Shown here: piece by piece, positions 1 through 12,977 of the stretch
Position numbering within the stretch: position 1 is the stretch's first letter
How the letters are laid out: every line of letters starts with the position of its first letter
From: Cryptomeria japonica
Lineage: Eukaryota; Streptophyta; Pinopsida; Cupressales; Cupressaceae
Reading direction: 5' to 3'
DNA length: 64,000 nt
Assembly (NCBI RefSeq): GCF_030272615.1
Contig: NC_081406.1
Location: 189,499,391 to 189,563,390 of the forward strand
The notes under the pieces: model-generated
What the model saw: only the letters and a program-made list of their open reading frames with translations
Databases searched by the model: none
What the model was told of the DNA's origin: nothing
Translations under genes and position numbers: made by a program

Positions 1-1578
1 TCTTGTTGAGAAAGATTTTCTCTAAAAAAGTTGAGGATTTCATCTTCCCTAACTAAAATTCCTTACACAGAGCATTCACCAATTTTCCCAATTGAGGCAA
101 ACCTCTTACTAACTTGGATTTACAACCTTTGACAATGTTATCAAAATTTATATGACAAAATCTTTGATGCCAAAACCAACTATCATCTACTTTAGCAATT
201 AAATAGTTGTTGACTTTAGGATTTAGGTGAAATAGGTTACCTTTTGTTTGCTTTCCAATTACAATCAGCTCACCTTTGCTACCATATATTTTGCACATTC
301 CAATGAATAACCTATGTCATTGAGTTGAGCTACACTCAACAAATTGTGCTTTAATCCTTCAAACCAGTAGACATTATTGACACCGCTCTTTCCATTAAGA
401 GAAATGGTTCCCTTTCCTTTTACCATGCAAGGTGAGTCATTTCCAAATCTCACAACTCCTCCGTCAAATTCCTTCAAAGTAAGAAATTTACTCCAATCAC
501 TAATCGTGTCATGTGAACAACCACTATCTATGATCCAATCGTCAAAAATATCCATGCGAGAAACTAATGCCTTATGATCAGATGTCTCCTCTTTAATGGC
601 AACAAAGACAATGTCTTCATTTGCATCTCCCTCATATTCCTCATCAGTGATTCCACCATCAACTGCTATGAGACAATCTCTTTTTCCTTTTCCTTTGTAC
701 TTCTTATACTTCTCACACTTATGCTTATTTTCACCATTAGGATAGTTAGCAGCAATATGTCCAATCCGGTTACATGCAAAACACTTCAAAGGTAATTTAC
801 CTTTGTACTTACCAGTACTGCTAGGTAACTGCTTGGCCAACAATGATTCAAGATCAATAAAATTGTCTTCATCATCAACTTCTCTACTAGATCTAGACTT
901 ATAACTATGACTGGCTTCTATGCTTTTCCTCACAAGTGGGTTAGAGACTGAAGCTCTAAATGCAGATTCATATTTCTGAGTACTACCATCACAACCATTT
1001 AACTCAAATGCAGTAAGTTTACCAATGATGGAGTTAAGAGTTACCTTTATTTTATCAATAGACTTTAGCTCCTGAATGACTGCAACTTAGATAGTGTAGA
1101 TTGGTAGAAGGGTTATTAACACCTTGCTAACTACTGTGGCATCCTTCACTTTACCACCAACACTCTTGATCTCAATGACTACCTCCTTGATCCTTTGACC
1201 TTACTATTGAATATTCTCACCTTCATCCATCCACATGTCATCAAACTTACCTCTCAGAATATCTTCTTTGGAAATCTTTACATGCTCATCGCCACTATAG
1301 ATATCCTCAAGTTTCTTTCACACATCATAAGTAGTCTCCAGACCATGGACATCAACATACTCTGAATCAGACAAGAAACTGATAATGGCCTCCAATTATT
1401 AATTATTCTCGAGTTTCTCTTTCTTTTGATCATCAGACAGAATCCCACTAGGTACAATATATTTTGTAACAACATATTCCCAGTATTGACTTCCTAGAAT
1501 CTTGATATAGATTTTCATCCTATCACTTCATATTCTATAGTTTTCCCTATTAAACTTTGGACCTTCTTTCTTCATCAT
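1..1578 (-). pseudogene. Copia A gag-pol: gag, zinc knuckle, protease, start of integrase
   Basis: The frame begins with a double ATG at 1578. The gag section (about 1578-940) has the Copia gag pattern (IYSGDEHVKISKEDILRGKF, then IKEVV and the LLPIYTI region), with TGA replacing a Trp codon and other stops. From 933 the same frame is open to 265: zinc knuckle CFACNRIGHIAANYP, whose last Cys is Tyr, then the protease motif WIIDSGCSHD. A frameshift near 290 moves into the pre-integrase section (WHQRFCHINFDNI, 298-53) with a damaged HHCC finger. Gag would coat the RNA, protease would process the polyprotein and integrase would insert the cDNA. Not functional. Confidence 0.85.
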
Positions 1579-1634
1579 GTTCCTCTAGATCTTTACCTCA
1601 AGCTGTTAGGCTTAGACACTAGACGACTTGAAAT

Positions 1635-1648
1635 GCTCTAATACGAAT
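1635..1648 (-). other. Primer-binding site of Copia A (initiator Met tRNA, degenerate)
   Basis: On the minus strand it reads ATTCGTATTAGAGC, two differences from the plant Copia site ATTGGTATCAGAGC seen intact in L1. It abuts the CA end of the LTR. Confidence 0.7.
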
Positions 1649-3008
1649 TGATGATATGATGAATCAATAAGGATCCAAACAACTACCGAGGGGGGTAAAT
1701 CAGTAGATAGAAAAATGACTTATCTTTCTTCAAACTCAAAAACAATCTCAGGACTAATTGGTTCAAACACTGAACTACAAACTGCAATAGCACTTTCAAG
1801 TTAATCAGTTTACTAGCATAACAAAATAACAACATAACAACTCTGAAACTCTCAAACCATTTAACCAAAACATCAAAATACTTTACTAACAATAGTAAAA
1901 ACATATTTCAGATTACGAATGGTCAACTTAACATATCTAAGTGGATTTAACAGTTAAGCTAATTAACCATATCAAAACATAACCACAAAACCATTCACCA
2001 CTTGACACAATGATTTTTGACATGGAAACCCAAATGGGAAAAACCACGATGGGGATGAATACCCACAAGTATTCTCAACTCTTCTAAAGTTTGCCCTGTT
2101 AGGAGCCAAGCCTGTTAAATCTTTACAAAATGTCCTATTAGGGACAACCTGATTAAGGGATTGACTATAATGCCCTATTATAAGTAACCTCGATAGAGGA
2201 TTTGAAATCCAAGCTAATGGATAACCTGGTTAGAGGATTTAGCTAGCACTAAGCCTTTTAAAGCTTACCCAGTTAAGGGATTTAACTATTGTAATTGTTA
2301 GAGAACAACACGGGTTTGTTGATCTAGTAAATAGCACTACTTGCCTTGATCAGATCATTTTCATTCTCCTATTTTCCTTCACACATACTACATATACTCC
2401 TTATGGTTTGGCAATCAATCACACTGACACTTAACCAAAATTGCCAACACTACAACAAAACAACTCATCGACCTTATAAGAAAAACAATAGGTCGGTAGC
2501 ACATCACAAACCTAAGATCTCATAGAGATTACAAACAAATCAGTTCAAGTATGACTGTTAGATTACATAGAAATCATCAACACATTGTTCAAGACAACCT
2601 CGATCGCTCCTTGATCACTGCTCATCAATTCATGTAACTCATCACACGGTTTTCTCTTCAAGCAATGTACTTGCTCATTCCCAAGATAAAACCATTATCT
2701 CAACGGGCCAAAAATCACTTGAAGCTCATCACATACAATATGCATACATGGCATAAAAATTACTGATCACCATTTGATCTTAAATCAATACAATCGATTC
2801 GCTAAGCTCCATCGATTAGAGTTTGGCATATCAATAGGTAGGGTTGTCGGTTGATCTCATTGCTTCTAGAGTAATATCGGTTTCCTTCAGTTTCTCAACT
2901 ACCGGTTACAAAATAACAACATAACAACATCATTATCATTACCATTTACAATTGACATCAATGATAACACAATAGTTCATCAATGCAATCTTCAATCAAA
3001 TGCCAACA
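1649..3008 (-). repeat. 5' LTR of Copia A
   Basis: On the minus strand it starts TGTTGGCATTTG and ends CA just before a primer-binding site. Its right half (2020-2290) has the run of TCCTCTAACCAGGTTA-like and CCTAATAGGG-like phrases also present in the L2 LTR near 39740-39900, followed by a GTGGTTTTTCCC box and a run of C before the LTR end. The two LTR families are therefore related. Length is about 1360 bp. Confidence 0.75.
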
Positions 3009-3880
3009 CTTAACTCCATTTTTTATTCCATATGCACCTATCAGATGACTCTCTAGAGGGGTGCCCTCCTCTCTGGGATTTAATTTTGGTCCTTGATTGA
3101 GGATGTTCAGGGCACTAGCGCCCTGATCCTAGGACCAAAGTGTCTAGTGCCCCAGTCCCCCTCAATAGGTCCCATTTTTCAAGTGGAGGATGGGAGCTAT
3201 CTCTCCAGCAGGAAATTAAATTGGTGGCTCTATATTACCATTGAAGGTTAGCCTAATCAGTAAATTGTCTGAGAATCTCATATCTAAAGACATTCAATCT
3301 ACCTAATTTCATAACTATCATTCCATTTAATAGTCAAGCATTCAGTCATTGAAGCATTCATCATCAAGAATTTTTCAGAGGTTTTCAAGGCTGGATATTC
3401 TTCATTCAACTATTGTGGAGAAAAAATACATCATTCATATGCAAGAATGTGTGTGTGATTAGGGTTTTGTCATGTTCATTCCCTTTCAGACAACATATGT
3501 GATTACATTCAAGAAGAAAATAATCATTATCAGTCATTATAGATCTGAGGTATATCTTTCCATCATTTGTTTTGGTATTTGCAATATTTCATTTAAGGTT
3601 AATTCCTAAATCAGGGTTTGACTTAGGCAAACCCCTATTCCCAAACTATTTCCATTCTCTAATGTGAGCTGAAGTAGGTACAAAGTTGTGATCTTCAAAA
3701 TTATCTTTATTTATAAAGATGAACATGTTTCCCTTTGGAGTGTGAAAAGTGTGGAGGACCAGAGAAACCACCATCCCGATCTCGACAAATCAAGAGCTCC
3801 TTCTAGGAACAGAGCTAAACACCCTCACATTGCTCAGATCCAGGTTCATGGCTCGATCCGACGAGTGTAACTCATTGTTC
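3009..3880 (+). repeat. Old Gypsy LTR-like fragment
   Basis: From about 3330 to 3660 this stretch matches the Gypsy B LTR (37170-37480) phrase by phrase: CATTCAAG-rich leader, GTTTTGTCATGTT, ATTACATTCAAGAAG, and GGGTTTGACT(T/A)AGG followed by AAACCCCTAT. It is clearly diverged. The start (3060-3165) has the GCGCCCTGGTCC-like phrases typical of these LTRs. No coding is seen; the short ORFs at 3688-4039 have no family features. No clean ends are visible. Confidence 0.55.
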
Positions 3881-4030
3881 ATGCATTTTTATTTTTATTC
3901 CAACACATTCTCTATTTTCAGCATCTTCAATAATTCAACTCAAGGGAAAGAAGAGGCACATTTAAGACCCATGAAATCTAATCAGAATCTAGATCTATTA
4001 GGCTTAGATCTATCTAATTCCTATATTTTC

Positions 4031-4520
4031 CTAGTGTAATGGTAATTAAGCAAAATTAGAGGTTTTATTACATCTAATAGTGGAAACCCTAATTTTCACC
4101 ATTACAATAACTTAGGGAGAATGTACAAGATGTGAAGATAAACCCTCCTTTTATACTTGCCCCTAAAAAAACTAATTAATTTTATATGAGTTGACACAAA
4201 TAAGGAGTTCCCACTCACATTTCATGACCATTAAGGGGCCCAAATTTGGGTCCTAATTGGGAGGACCAAGGTACTAGGCACTCTAGTCTTGAGGGGACCA
4301 GGGTGCCACACCCTAGTCCTAATTGGTCGGACCAGGGTATTGGGTGCTCTGGTCCTGAGGGGAACAGAGTGCCACACCCAGGTTCTACCCAATCAAGCAC
4401 CAAAATTAGGGGGTAGGATGATGTGCAAAGTGAAAATGATGATAAATTTCCATAGCAAGAGCATAACCAAGTCCTATTCAGGCCTCAAAGTGCAAATGCC
4501 AAGGTGAGGGCTCAGATGTA
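4031..4520. repeat. Second LTR-like fragment with a short tandem duplication
   Basis: Non-coding. Two copies of a roughly 65 bp unit (AATTGG, GGACCA(A/G)GG, then TCTTGAGG or TCCTGAGG, ending GTGCCACACCC) lie at 4251-4385. Such accept/repeat phrases recur in several LTRs of the window, so this is probably the remains of another LTR. The join with Copia B is somewhere near 4510-4560. Confidence 0.4.
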
Positions 4521-4560
4521 GACAAAATTATAAGGGATTACAATTTAGGACACTATAAAG

Positions 4561-6281
4561 AGAAAGATGTTCTAGAAGAAAAGAGGAATCGGGTATAGAA
4601 AAGAAGGAACCCAAGTAAGCACCTAAACCACTTGTGATGTATGTGCAGAGGAATCATTCAAAATATTAGATCATTGGAGATAAAGATAAAGGAGTTCAGG
4701 AAAGAAGAATATTGGCCAATGCTAGTGAACAAGCAAATTTTTGTTTCTAATCTAAGGTGGAACCCAAGAACTTTGCAAAGGTTTGTAGAGATGATGGATG
4801 AATGAAGGCAATGGAAGAAGAACTGGATCAAATAGAAAATAATTAGACATGGGAATTATTACCTATACCAGTAAACAAGAATGTGATAGCAACAAAGTGG
4901 GTGTTTCAGAATAAGCTGAATGAAGATGGAGATGTCATAAGAAACAAGACAAGACTACTGTGTAAAGGATATTCACAATTCGAAGTTATAGCTTTTGAGG
5001 AAAATATTGCTCCAATAGCTGGGATGGAAACTTTAAGTATGTTTCTTTCATTTGTTGCATACAAAACTCTAAGGTATATCATATAAATGTTAAGTTAACA
5101 TCCTTGAATGAATAACTCGAAGAAGAGTTTACATTGAACAACCAAATGGGTTTTAGTTGTCAAATGATTTGGCTATAGTCTATAAACTCAAAAAGCACTC
5201 TATAGACTCAAAAAAGCTCTTAGAGAATTGTATGTAAGGTTGGATAGATATTTGTTAAATCAAAATTTCAAGAAAGGTATTGCAAATAACAATCTCTACT
5301 TCAAGGTTGAAGGTGGCAAACTATTGATAGTACTTGTATATGTTGATGATATCATTTTTTGTAGAGATGATGATGTTTGTAAGAGGTTTACAGATAAAAT
5401 GAAGAAGGAATTTGAGATGTCAATTATTGGTGAGTTGTTATCTTTCTTGGTCTTCAAGTAACAAAATTAGAAGCAGGCATTATCATTTCTTAGGCCAAGT
5501 ATATCAAGAAAATGAAAGAACTGTAAGCTAGTTGGAACCCCCATGGTTACTAGTTGTCAATTGATAAAAAGATGATGAATCTCCAAAAGTGGATCAAAAA
5601 ATTATAGATTTATGATTGGTGGATTATCTTGTATTTGGTTTCTTCAAGATCAAATATTATGCACGGAGTTTGTTTGATTTCCAGATATCAAGCTAATCCT
5701 ATGCATTATCATGAGCAATTAGTGAAAAGAATAGTAAAATACTTGAAGGGGACTCAAGATTTAAGTTTGTGGTATAATAAAGATGATGATTTTTCTTTGT
5801 AAACTTACACAAATGCTAATTGGGTCAAATGTGCTGATGATAGAAGTACAAATGGTCATGCTTTTTTCTTGGGAGATAGACTGGTTTCTCGATTGGGAAA
5901 GAAGCAAGATTCAATGTCATTATAAACAATAGAAGTAAAAATATATTTCATTAACATCTTGTTGCACTCAATTAAATTGGATTAAGAAAACCCTCAAATA
6001 TATTAAGGTGATGTATGATGAAGTGATTCCTATTATGAGTGACAATACAAGTGCAATAAACATTTCCAAGAATCTGTTGATGAATTTAAGGACTAAACAG
6101 AATTCTATCAAGTATCAAGTATTATTTCTTAAGAGAGAAGTTTGCAGAGAAGGAATTTAGATTAAAATATGTTCCTACAAAGGATCATATTGTAGATATT
6201 TTCACAAAGGCAATGTCAAAGGATAATTTTGAGTATCTCCATCAAAAGTTAGGGGTTTTGGCCCCTCCCACTTCAAACTAG
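4561..6281 (+). pseudogene. Copia B pol remnant: reverse transcriptase and RNase H
   Basis: One frame, with stops, reads from the linker before RT (YVQRNHS, IIGDKDKGV) into the Copia RT domain: KAMEEELDQIE, IATKWVFQNKLNEDG and LLCKGYSQ around 4800-4975. The polymerase box LVYVDDIIF is intact at 5333-5359 (YVDD at 5339-5350). The block between about 5090 and 5220 is damaged. RNase H follows (VKRIVKYLKGTQDLSLWY, about 5725-5780), with Asn in TYTNANW where a catalytic Asp is expected. The end (KDHIVDIFTKAMSKDNFEYL, stop at 6279) is the usual Copia pol terminus. It would have copied RNA to DNA and removed the RNA; it is now dead. Confidence 0.85.
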
Positions 6282-6568
6282 ATGCAATTAAGTAGTGCAT
6301 CTTTCCAATGGGAGATTCAAAGTCTATCTTTAGTCTTCTGAGTTGATTTGTATTTTCTCTCAGGGGGAGTAGTGAAGTTTGTGGTTTCCTAATCATAGAA
6401 AAATGTTGTTGAAGAGAGATATCCCTAACAGGGAGATTGAAGCAAATATCAAAGATATACTTGGAAGAGTAGAACTATTGTGCCCTTTGTCACCAATGCT
6501 AAAGAGGGAGAGTGTTATAGTTATAGAGTTATTTTTTGATTGGTGGTACAAGTGTTTTCATTAATTAC

Positions 6569-7290
6569 TGTAGACACCTAATATTGTCATGTATAATTAA
6601 ATAAATATTTTATTTATTTAATTAATTCATTTATCCTCTTCTAGCCTTATTTCTCATTTAAATAAATACATTTAATTATTTAAATTATCCTTTTTCCTGA
6701 ATTAAATAAATATCTTATTTATTTAATTGATCCCACTTCTTCTATTAATTAAATAAATCTTTATCTATTTAATTAATTCATTAACCTTTTCTACCCATGA
6801 CACATGTCAATCATCTCTTAATTCCTACACTACCCACCCCTTTCATTATTTTATTATTTTCTTTGCCTACCCTCTAATCATAGCCAGCCTCTTTTACACC
6901 TCTCAATCTTATCCCTCCATTTCATATAGTGTCTTCTATATAAGGAGATGCTTCCTTCATTATCAACCCCCCGTTGACTACTTGACTACACTACGCTTTG
7001 CACTTTCATATGCGATCCTACTTGCAACCACATTTCTGTTCTTTGTTGAGCTCTTGTGCACATAAAATCTAAGAGCAAATATATCAAGAAAGATCAATGG
7101 AGATAGGAAGAGTGGAGATCCAGACCCTATTGGACATGTGATGGTATAATCTTTGTGATTTCATTTGATTTGCATTGTCTTAGGTAATCTTCATATGTTA
7201 TGGTGGATCTTTGTTGTTGTTAGGCTAGGGTTTTGTGGTTGACTTCATTTAGTCTTTCAACATTGTTGTTATCCATTTTCACCATATACA
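6569..7290 (+). repeat. 5' LTR of Gypsy A
   Basis: 722 bp, TGTAGACACC to ACCATATACA. AT-rich TTAAATAAAT blocks fill the left part. A TATA box lies at 6937-6944. The last 15 bases (TTTTCACCATATACA) are repeated directly after the LTR at 7291-7305, a possible scar of the event that removed the primer site and gag. Confidence 0.85.
6937..6944 (+). promoter_or_regulatory. TATA box in the 5' LTR of Gypsy A
   Basis: TATATAAG, followed by GAGATGC, in the right half of the LTR where the element's transcript is expected to start. The same box is at 16658-16665 in the 3' LTR. Confidence 0.6.
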
Positions 7291-7310
7291 TTTTCACCAT
7301 ATACAAATCC

Positions 7311-10300
7311 TCCAGTGACTACGAGCTCACCAAGATATTCAGAGAGCCAAATGAACCTACAGAAGAAGAGGAATTTTATGAAAAATTCAAAGTTGGTCAA
7401 GAAACAACCCCTGAGGATTTCACACAGTCCTTGTCTCTAGTTCCTAGGTTGAAATCACATAGAATGAGAACACCTGTCCCAAAATGTGCTACTAGTGATG
7501 ATAATTTGGATTCGTTCATGATCAAGACTGATGAGGAGAGTACCATCGATGACCTTGATAACTACCTTGACATACCTGAATATAACTGCATCTTCACTCT
7601 TAGCCCCGCTAACTTCGAAGACATTAAAGGCCTTCCCCTTGTCCACCACCAACTTATTGACTGGGATCATGAAGGACCTGCACAGTTTGACACATTCCAA
7701 AATGATGAAGCTTTTATTGACTATCTTGGCATACGAGATGATCTTCCCCTTGGGGACCATAAAGTGGGATACATTATAGAACTCAATAGCGTGGCATATT
7801 TTGGTGAGGGTGTAGGGCCTTCTAGTTGCAAAAATATGAAAATAAAAACAAACCAAGGGTCTTATGTGAAAACCACACTATGGCGCTGTCTGATCCCAAA
7901 AAAGTAAAAAGAAAGGATGTATCTGAGGGCGAAAACCTCTCTGAGGCACCCGAAGATGGAAGGCTCGACATTCTCCCAGCATCATATGAGGAAAAGTCAT
8001 CCATGTTGGTAGAGGAGACTATCAAAACAAACATTGGCACAGAAGAGGTTCCACACAACATATTCTTGGCTCAATCTTTGACGAAGTCAGAAAGGTCAAA
8101 ATTCATAAGTTTCTTAAAAGAACGACAAATCAACTTTGCATGGTCATACGCTGATATGCCTGGATTGGATCTGGATTTGGTAATGCACCATTTGACAGTT
8201 AAACCGGGGGCAAAACCAGTGAAATAGAAACTAAGAAAGATGCATCCACAAGTCGCATTATTGGTCAAAGCAGAGCTTGAAAAATTATTAGATGTCGGAT
8301 TCATATGCCCAATTGATTATCCTGAATGGATCTCCAACTTAGTGCCTATCAGTAAACCAGATCACAGCATCAGAATATTTACAGATTTCAGAGACATCAA
8401 CAAAGCTTGTCCTAAGGATGACTTCCCATTACCAAACATAGATTTGATTGTAGATCTCACAGCAAGTCATGAAATGTTATCGTTGATGGATGGATTCTCT
8501 GGTTATAATCAAATAAAGATCGCGTCTAAGGACCAAAACAAAACATCAATCACTTGTCCTTGGGGAACTTTCTGTTGGAATGTCATGCCCTTTGGGCTAA
8601 AAAATGCAGGTGCTACATATCAAAGAGCCATGACTACTATCTTTCATGATCTCATGCACGTTACTGTGGAAGACTATGTTGATGACCTCTTGGGTAAATC
8701 AATAGATAGAATTACACATTTGGACATACTTTTAGTCATCTTTGATCAGTTGGAAAAATACAAAGTAAGATTAAACCCCAAGAAATGTGTCTTTGGAGTA
8801 ACCTCCGGGAAGCTCCTAGGATTCATTGTATCAAAAAGAGGAATCGAAGCCGATCCAGCAAAAGTCAAAGCCATCCTAGACATGCAACCACCAAGAAATA
8901 TTAGTCAACTTCAGTCTTTACAAGGGAGACTTCAGTCCATACGAAGATTCATAGCACAACTTGTAGATAAATGTAATCCCTTTCAGCACTTGCTACATAA
9001 AAACATCAAATTCAAATGGGATGATAGCTGTCAACAAGCTTTCCAGATACTCAAAGATTATCTTTTGAATCTACCAGTTTTGATGCCACCAGTTCCAGAT
9101 CAGCCTTTATTATTATACATATCAGCTACGTCAACAGCACTGGGGGCACTCTTAGCATACCAAGTTGCTGGGGGCAAAGAAAAGGCAGTATACTATATCA
9201 GTTGCACATTGGTGGGATATGAGCTAAACTACACACCAATTGAGAATGCATGTCTCGCCGTGGTCTTTGCTTCACAGAAATTATGACATTACATGCTAAC
9301 TCATAAGACTAAGTTGGTTGCGAGGATCGATCCATTGAAATATCTTCTCAATAAAGCAACACTTACTGGGCGACTAGCCAAATGGGTAATGATCCTGAGT
9401 GAATTCAACATAGAGTATGTGGACAGAAAAGCAATAAAAGGACAAGCTATCGTAGATCAATTAGTAGATGCTCCCATGATAGATGATGTTCCTCTAATTT
9501 CAGAATTTCCAGATGAATCCATTTTAATAGTGTCACATGCAAAGCCATGGCATCTATACTCTGACGGCTCATACACACAGCATGGGGCAAGAGCTGGCAT
9601 GCTCTTCATAACTCCTCAAGGGGATTCTATACCAAAATGATATTGATTATCATTTCCCTGCACTAATAACATAGCGGAATATGAGGCATTAACAACTGGA
9701 TTACAGATTGCAGTTCAGTGGAAGATCCAGGAACTTCGTATTTTTGGGGACTCTCAACCTTTAATTCATCAAGCAACTGATGATTACCAGACAAAGGATG
9801 AAAAATTAATGCCTTACAAAAGAATGGTGGATGACCTGAAACAACATTTCACAAAGATAGACTTTGAGCAGATGCCAAGAGAGTAGAATTGAGTCGCAGA
9901 TGCCATGGCTACAATTGCTTCGCTAATTGATCTACCTCCGAATGAGACCCGCTATGAGTTCTTGGTGGATAACCTTTTGGTTCCTTCATATAAAATCACT
10001 CCTACTGAGATAATATGTGTCGTCAGTCCTAAGTCCTAGTTATATGCTTCCATTTTCACATACCTTCATGACAATACCCTACCTCATGATCTATCCAATA
10101 ACCAATGTCGCACTTTCATTCACCAATCTTCTCGATGCGTCATTTTAATCGATATCCTATACCGTCAAGGTCTAGATGGCACTCTTCTTAGATGTTTAGA
10201 AAGTGACGAAGCTCAGATTGTGTTACGTGAAGTACATGAAGGGATATGTGGTCCACATTCAAGTGGTCCTACCTTAGCCAAGAAACTCATCAGGACTGGA

Positions 10301-11296
10301 TATTAATGGCCCAATATGGAAAAAAACTCATATCAGTTTGTCAAGAAATGTAAGCAATGTCAACTTCATGGAGACCTCATTCATGCGCCAGCACAAGAAC
10401 TTCAACCAATTGCGACTCCTTGGCCCTTTTGTCAGTGGGGACTCGATCTCATAGGTAAGATTCACCCTCCATCCTCCAACGGTCATAAATTCATTATCAC
10501 TGCCACAGAGTATTTCACAAAATGGATTGAAGTCGTGCCTCTTACACAAGTCACTGGAAAACAAATTGCTACATTCATTCTCAACTATATCATTTGTTGA
10601 TATGGTATTCCTATTTCCATTATCACCAATAATGGGCGTCCCTTCAAAAATCAAGATGTCCATGAACTCTGCAATCGCTTCCATATTTCTCATCGTTTCT
10701 CCACACCATATTACCCCCAAGGTAACGGTCAAGCTGAGGCATCTAATAAAACAATCCTTAAAATCTTAAAAAAGACACTCGACGACGCTAGCCGTAATTG
10801 GCATATCCAACTTAATCCTGCACTTTGGGCCTACCGCACAAGTGTCTGCACACCTACAGGAGCTACACCCTATTCACTTGTCTATGGCACTGAAGCCATC
10901 TTGCCTATTGAGGTCGAGCTACCCTCTTTACAAGTCTCTTTGCAAAACATTATCAGTGATGAAAACTATAGGGTCTCTCGCTTACAAGAACTTGAACTAT
11001 TGGATGAATGAAGACAAACTGCTTTTAATCATCTCAAGGCTTATCAAAAATGAATGAGTCGTAGCTACAATCACAAATTTAAGCCTCGTACATGTGAGGT
11101 AGGTGATTTGGTTCTCAGAGAAAACCCAAAAAATTAGCAAGACAGAGAGAAGAAGGGCAAGTTCAAACCAAATTGGCTTGGTCCTTACATCGTTACAGCA
11201 GCATATGGATCTGGGGCATATGAGCTCTCAAACATAGAGGGTGAACCTTTGGAGGATCCTATCAACAACATGCACCTTCGCAGGTTTTACACATAG
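7311..11296 (+). pseudogene. Gypsy A pol: RT, RNase H, second RNase H, integrase
   Basis: A linker (DYELTKIFREPNEPTEEEE) is read to about 7830, where a frameshift leads into one frame that runs to the stop at 11294. RT: RIFTDFRDINKACPKDDFPL, MPFGLKNAGATYQR and YVDD at 8675-8686. Ty3 RNase H follows (about 9100-9470, with the usual Asp absent in ISATSTALG), then a second RNase H (YSDGSYTQHGARAG near 9556, NNIAEYEAL near 9670, FGDSQPLIHQ near 9748). Integrase has an H-H-C-C finger (HEGI to CKQCQLH, 10240-10371) and core residues in GLDLIGKI and GQAEASN. The middle core residue is Asn (ITNNGRPF) where Asp is expected. A GPY/F-like end (KPNWLGPYIV) follows. Most internal stops are TAG or TGA at Gln or Arg positions. 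Dead. Confidence 0.9.
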
Positions 11297-11317
11297 CTCT
11301 TCAGAGTATCCTAATTC

Positions 11318-11445
11318 AAAAATACAAAAAAATTCAAAAAATTCAAAAAAAAAAAAGAATTCAAAAAAAAAAAAAAAAAAAAAAATTCAAAAAAATTCAA
11401 AAAAATCAAAAAAATTCAAAAAAATTCAAAAAATTCAGAAAAAGT
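11318..11445 (+). repeat. A-rich low-complexity tract (AATTCAAAAA units)
   Basis: Repeated AATTCAAAAA units with long A runs just after the pol stop. The Lys-rich ORF across it is a product of this composition. Confidence 0.9.
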
Positions 11446-12977
11446 AAAGAGAAAACATTTCGTCCAATGGTGAAAACCACTTCGGTGGCACCCTGGGCAA
11501 GTACCATGGTGAAAATTGGGTCACTAGTGCCATGCGTAGAGACAATGCTCCTCCCTCCTTCAGGATTCACTTTCATCCTTTCACTTTGCACACACTCACA
11601 GCCTATTCATTCATAATAAACCTCCCTTTTTCACCCTTTCTATCCATAATAAATCAGCTCCTATTTGTGGCTAAGGCAAATCCTACGTCTAGTAATGGGT
11701 GTGGAACTAAGAACATCACACATTCTGAGGAGTAGAGTTTCTTCCAGCTTCCTTCGGTCTATTCGCACACAATCCGCAATAAAGTAGCAAAATAAAGGAG
11801 CATTTGCATCACAATCTACAATAAAGTTTTTCCTTCTCCACAATAAAGTATCAATTTCATGGATTCAGTCAGTTTCAGATGAGACATAGTAGCAACAATG
11901 GGCTTCAACAAATCAAATCTTTCAACAGACTCAGACAACATATGGTTCAGTGCTATCTATCCTTTTGTGAAAGTAAACATTGTGACCACAATCAAATATA
12001 ACTTATACAAGTGACAAGAGACACTAAACTTGAGGACTACAGTGAATGTGTCAATTCTTGGTTTTCTTTTGATTTTTATCTTTTGGTGACATGTCTTTTA
12101 GCTTTTCCAGGATGTCTCTAACTAGAGATTCTTTCTCTAGGATGTCTTTGACTAGAAAGGCGAGGATGGGGTATCGTCACCTATTTGTATTTGTTGTCTA
12201 TGGATTGTCTCTTAGTAATGCTATGACTTGTCCAAGGATATGAGGACACTATGAGTCTAGTATGAACTGGGGCATTCCTTGTTTGTGACTGTCTTATCTC
12301 CATGCAAACGGGTACAATGACTTTCTGGGTCGAACATATGCCTCGATTGTCATAACCTACTTGCCATAATAAAGCTCAATGATGATAACGCACAAGAAGC
12401 TCTTTCACTTTCATATCTTCTATCTTCCATCCCTCGTTCTTGATTGACCTCCATTTTCCTTCTCAAGTCCGCGTAGCCCGCTATCACATGAATGAGTATA
12501 ATGACACGCCAAAAATATTTGCATTTCATGTAGTTGCACCTGCATTACCACATATTAATCATTTCGTACATACATATAGATATCACAATTGTATCGCATC
12601 CTGCACACAACACATGTTAGCACATTTTACATTCTCATCATGTAAATAATCATTTGCATTATCATATTCATCTTCATTTCATACATTCACATTCACATTT
12701 GCATAACATATTAAAAACATAAAAGAACAAAAATATTGCATTGCATCATGTACATATTTGCATCCATATCATAAGCATCACATAAAACATACATCATTAA
12801 ACATCTCATCACATAGGTACACATGCATATAGTTGCCGCAAAGATGAATCATCTCATATATATATATAAAGTGTCATGATACAATGATGTCAAAATCATA
12901 TGGCTACAATCACCTGAAGGTGTCTACATCATCATACAAAAATGGTACAGTACTGATACATAGGGAGCCCTCTACGG
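11446..12977 (+). other. Non-coding spacer of Gypsy A, 3' of pol
   Basis: No coding region seen on either strand. The part from 12500 to 12880 is rich in CATT and CAT runs, with a TATATATATA at about 12859-12868. On the minus strand this would be the 3' flank of the antisense PMD gene; no clear polyadenylation signal was found. Confidence 0.6.

Larger units (their letters stand above)
1..3008 (-). mobile_element. Copia A: Ty1/Copia retrotransposon, 5' part, continues past left edge
   Basis: Read on the minus strand the order is 5' LTR, initiator-Met primer site, gag with a zinc knuckle, aspartic protease and the pre-integrase zinc region, which is the Ty1/Copia order. The element is cut by the window start within integrase, so RT, RNase H and the 3' LTR are not visible. 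Stops and at least one frameshift show it is dead. The boundary at 3008 is the complement of a TGTTGG LTR start; the target duplication cannot be checked because the other end is missing. Confidence 0.85.

Noticed and set aside
7455-7856. 133-codon minus-strand ORF opposite Gypsy A pol start
   Set aside because: Shadow of the plus-strand polyprotein linker, which has clear pol context.
11241-11447. Lys-rich 68-codon ORF
   Set aside because: Half of it is the AATTCAAAAA low-complexity tract and it overlaps the end of pol in another frame.
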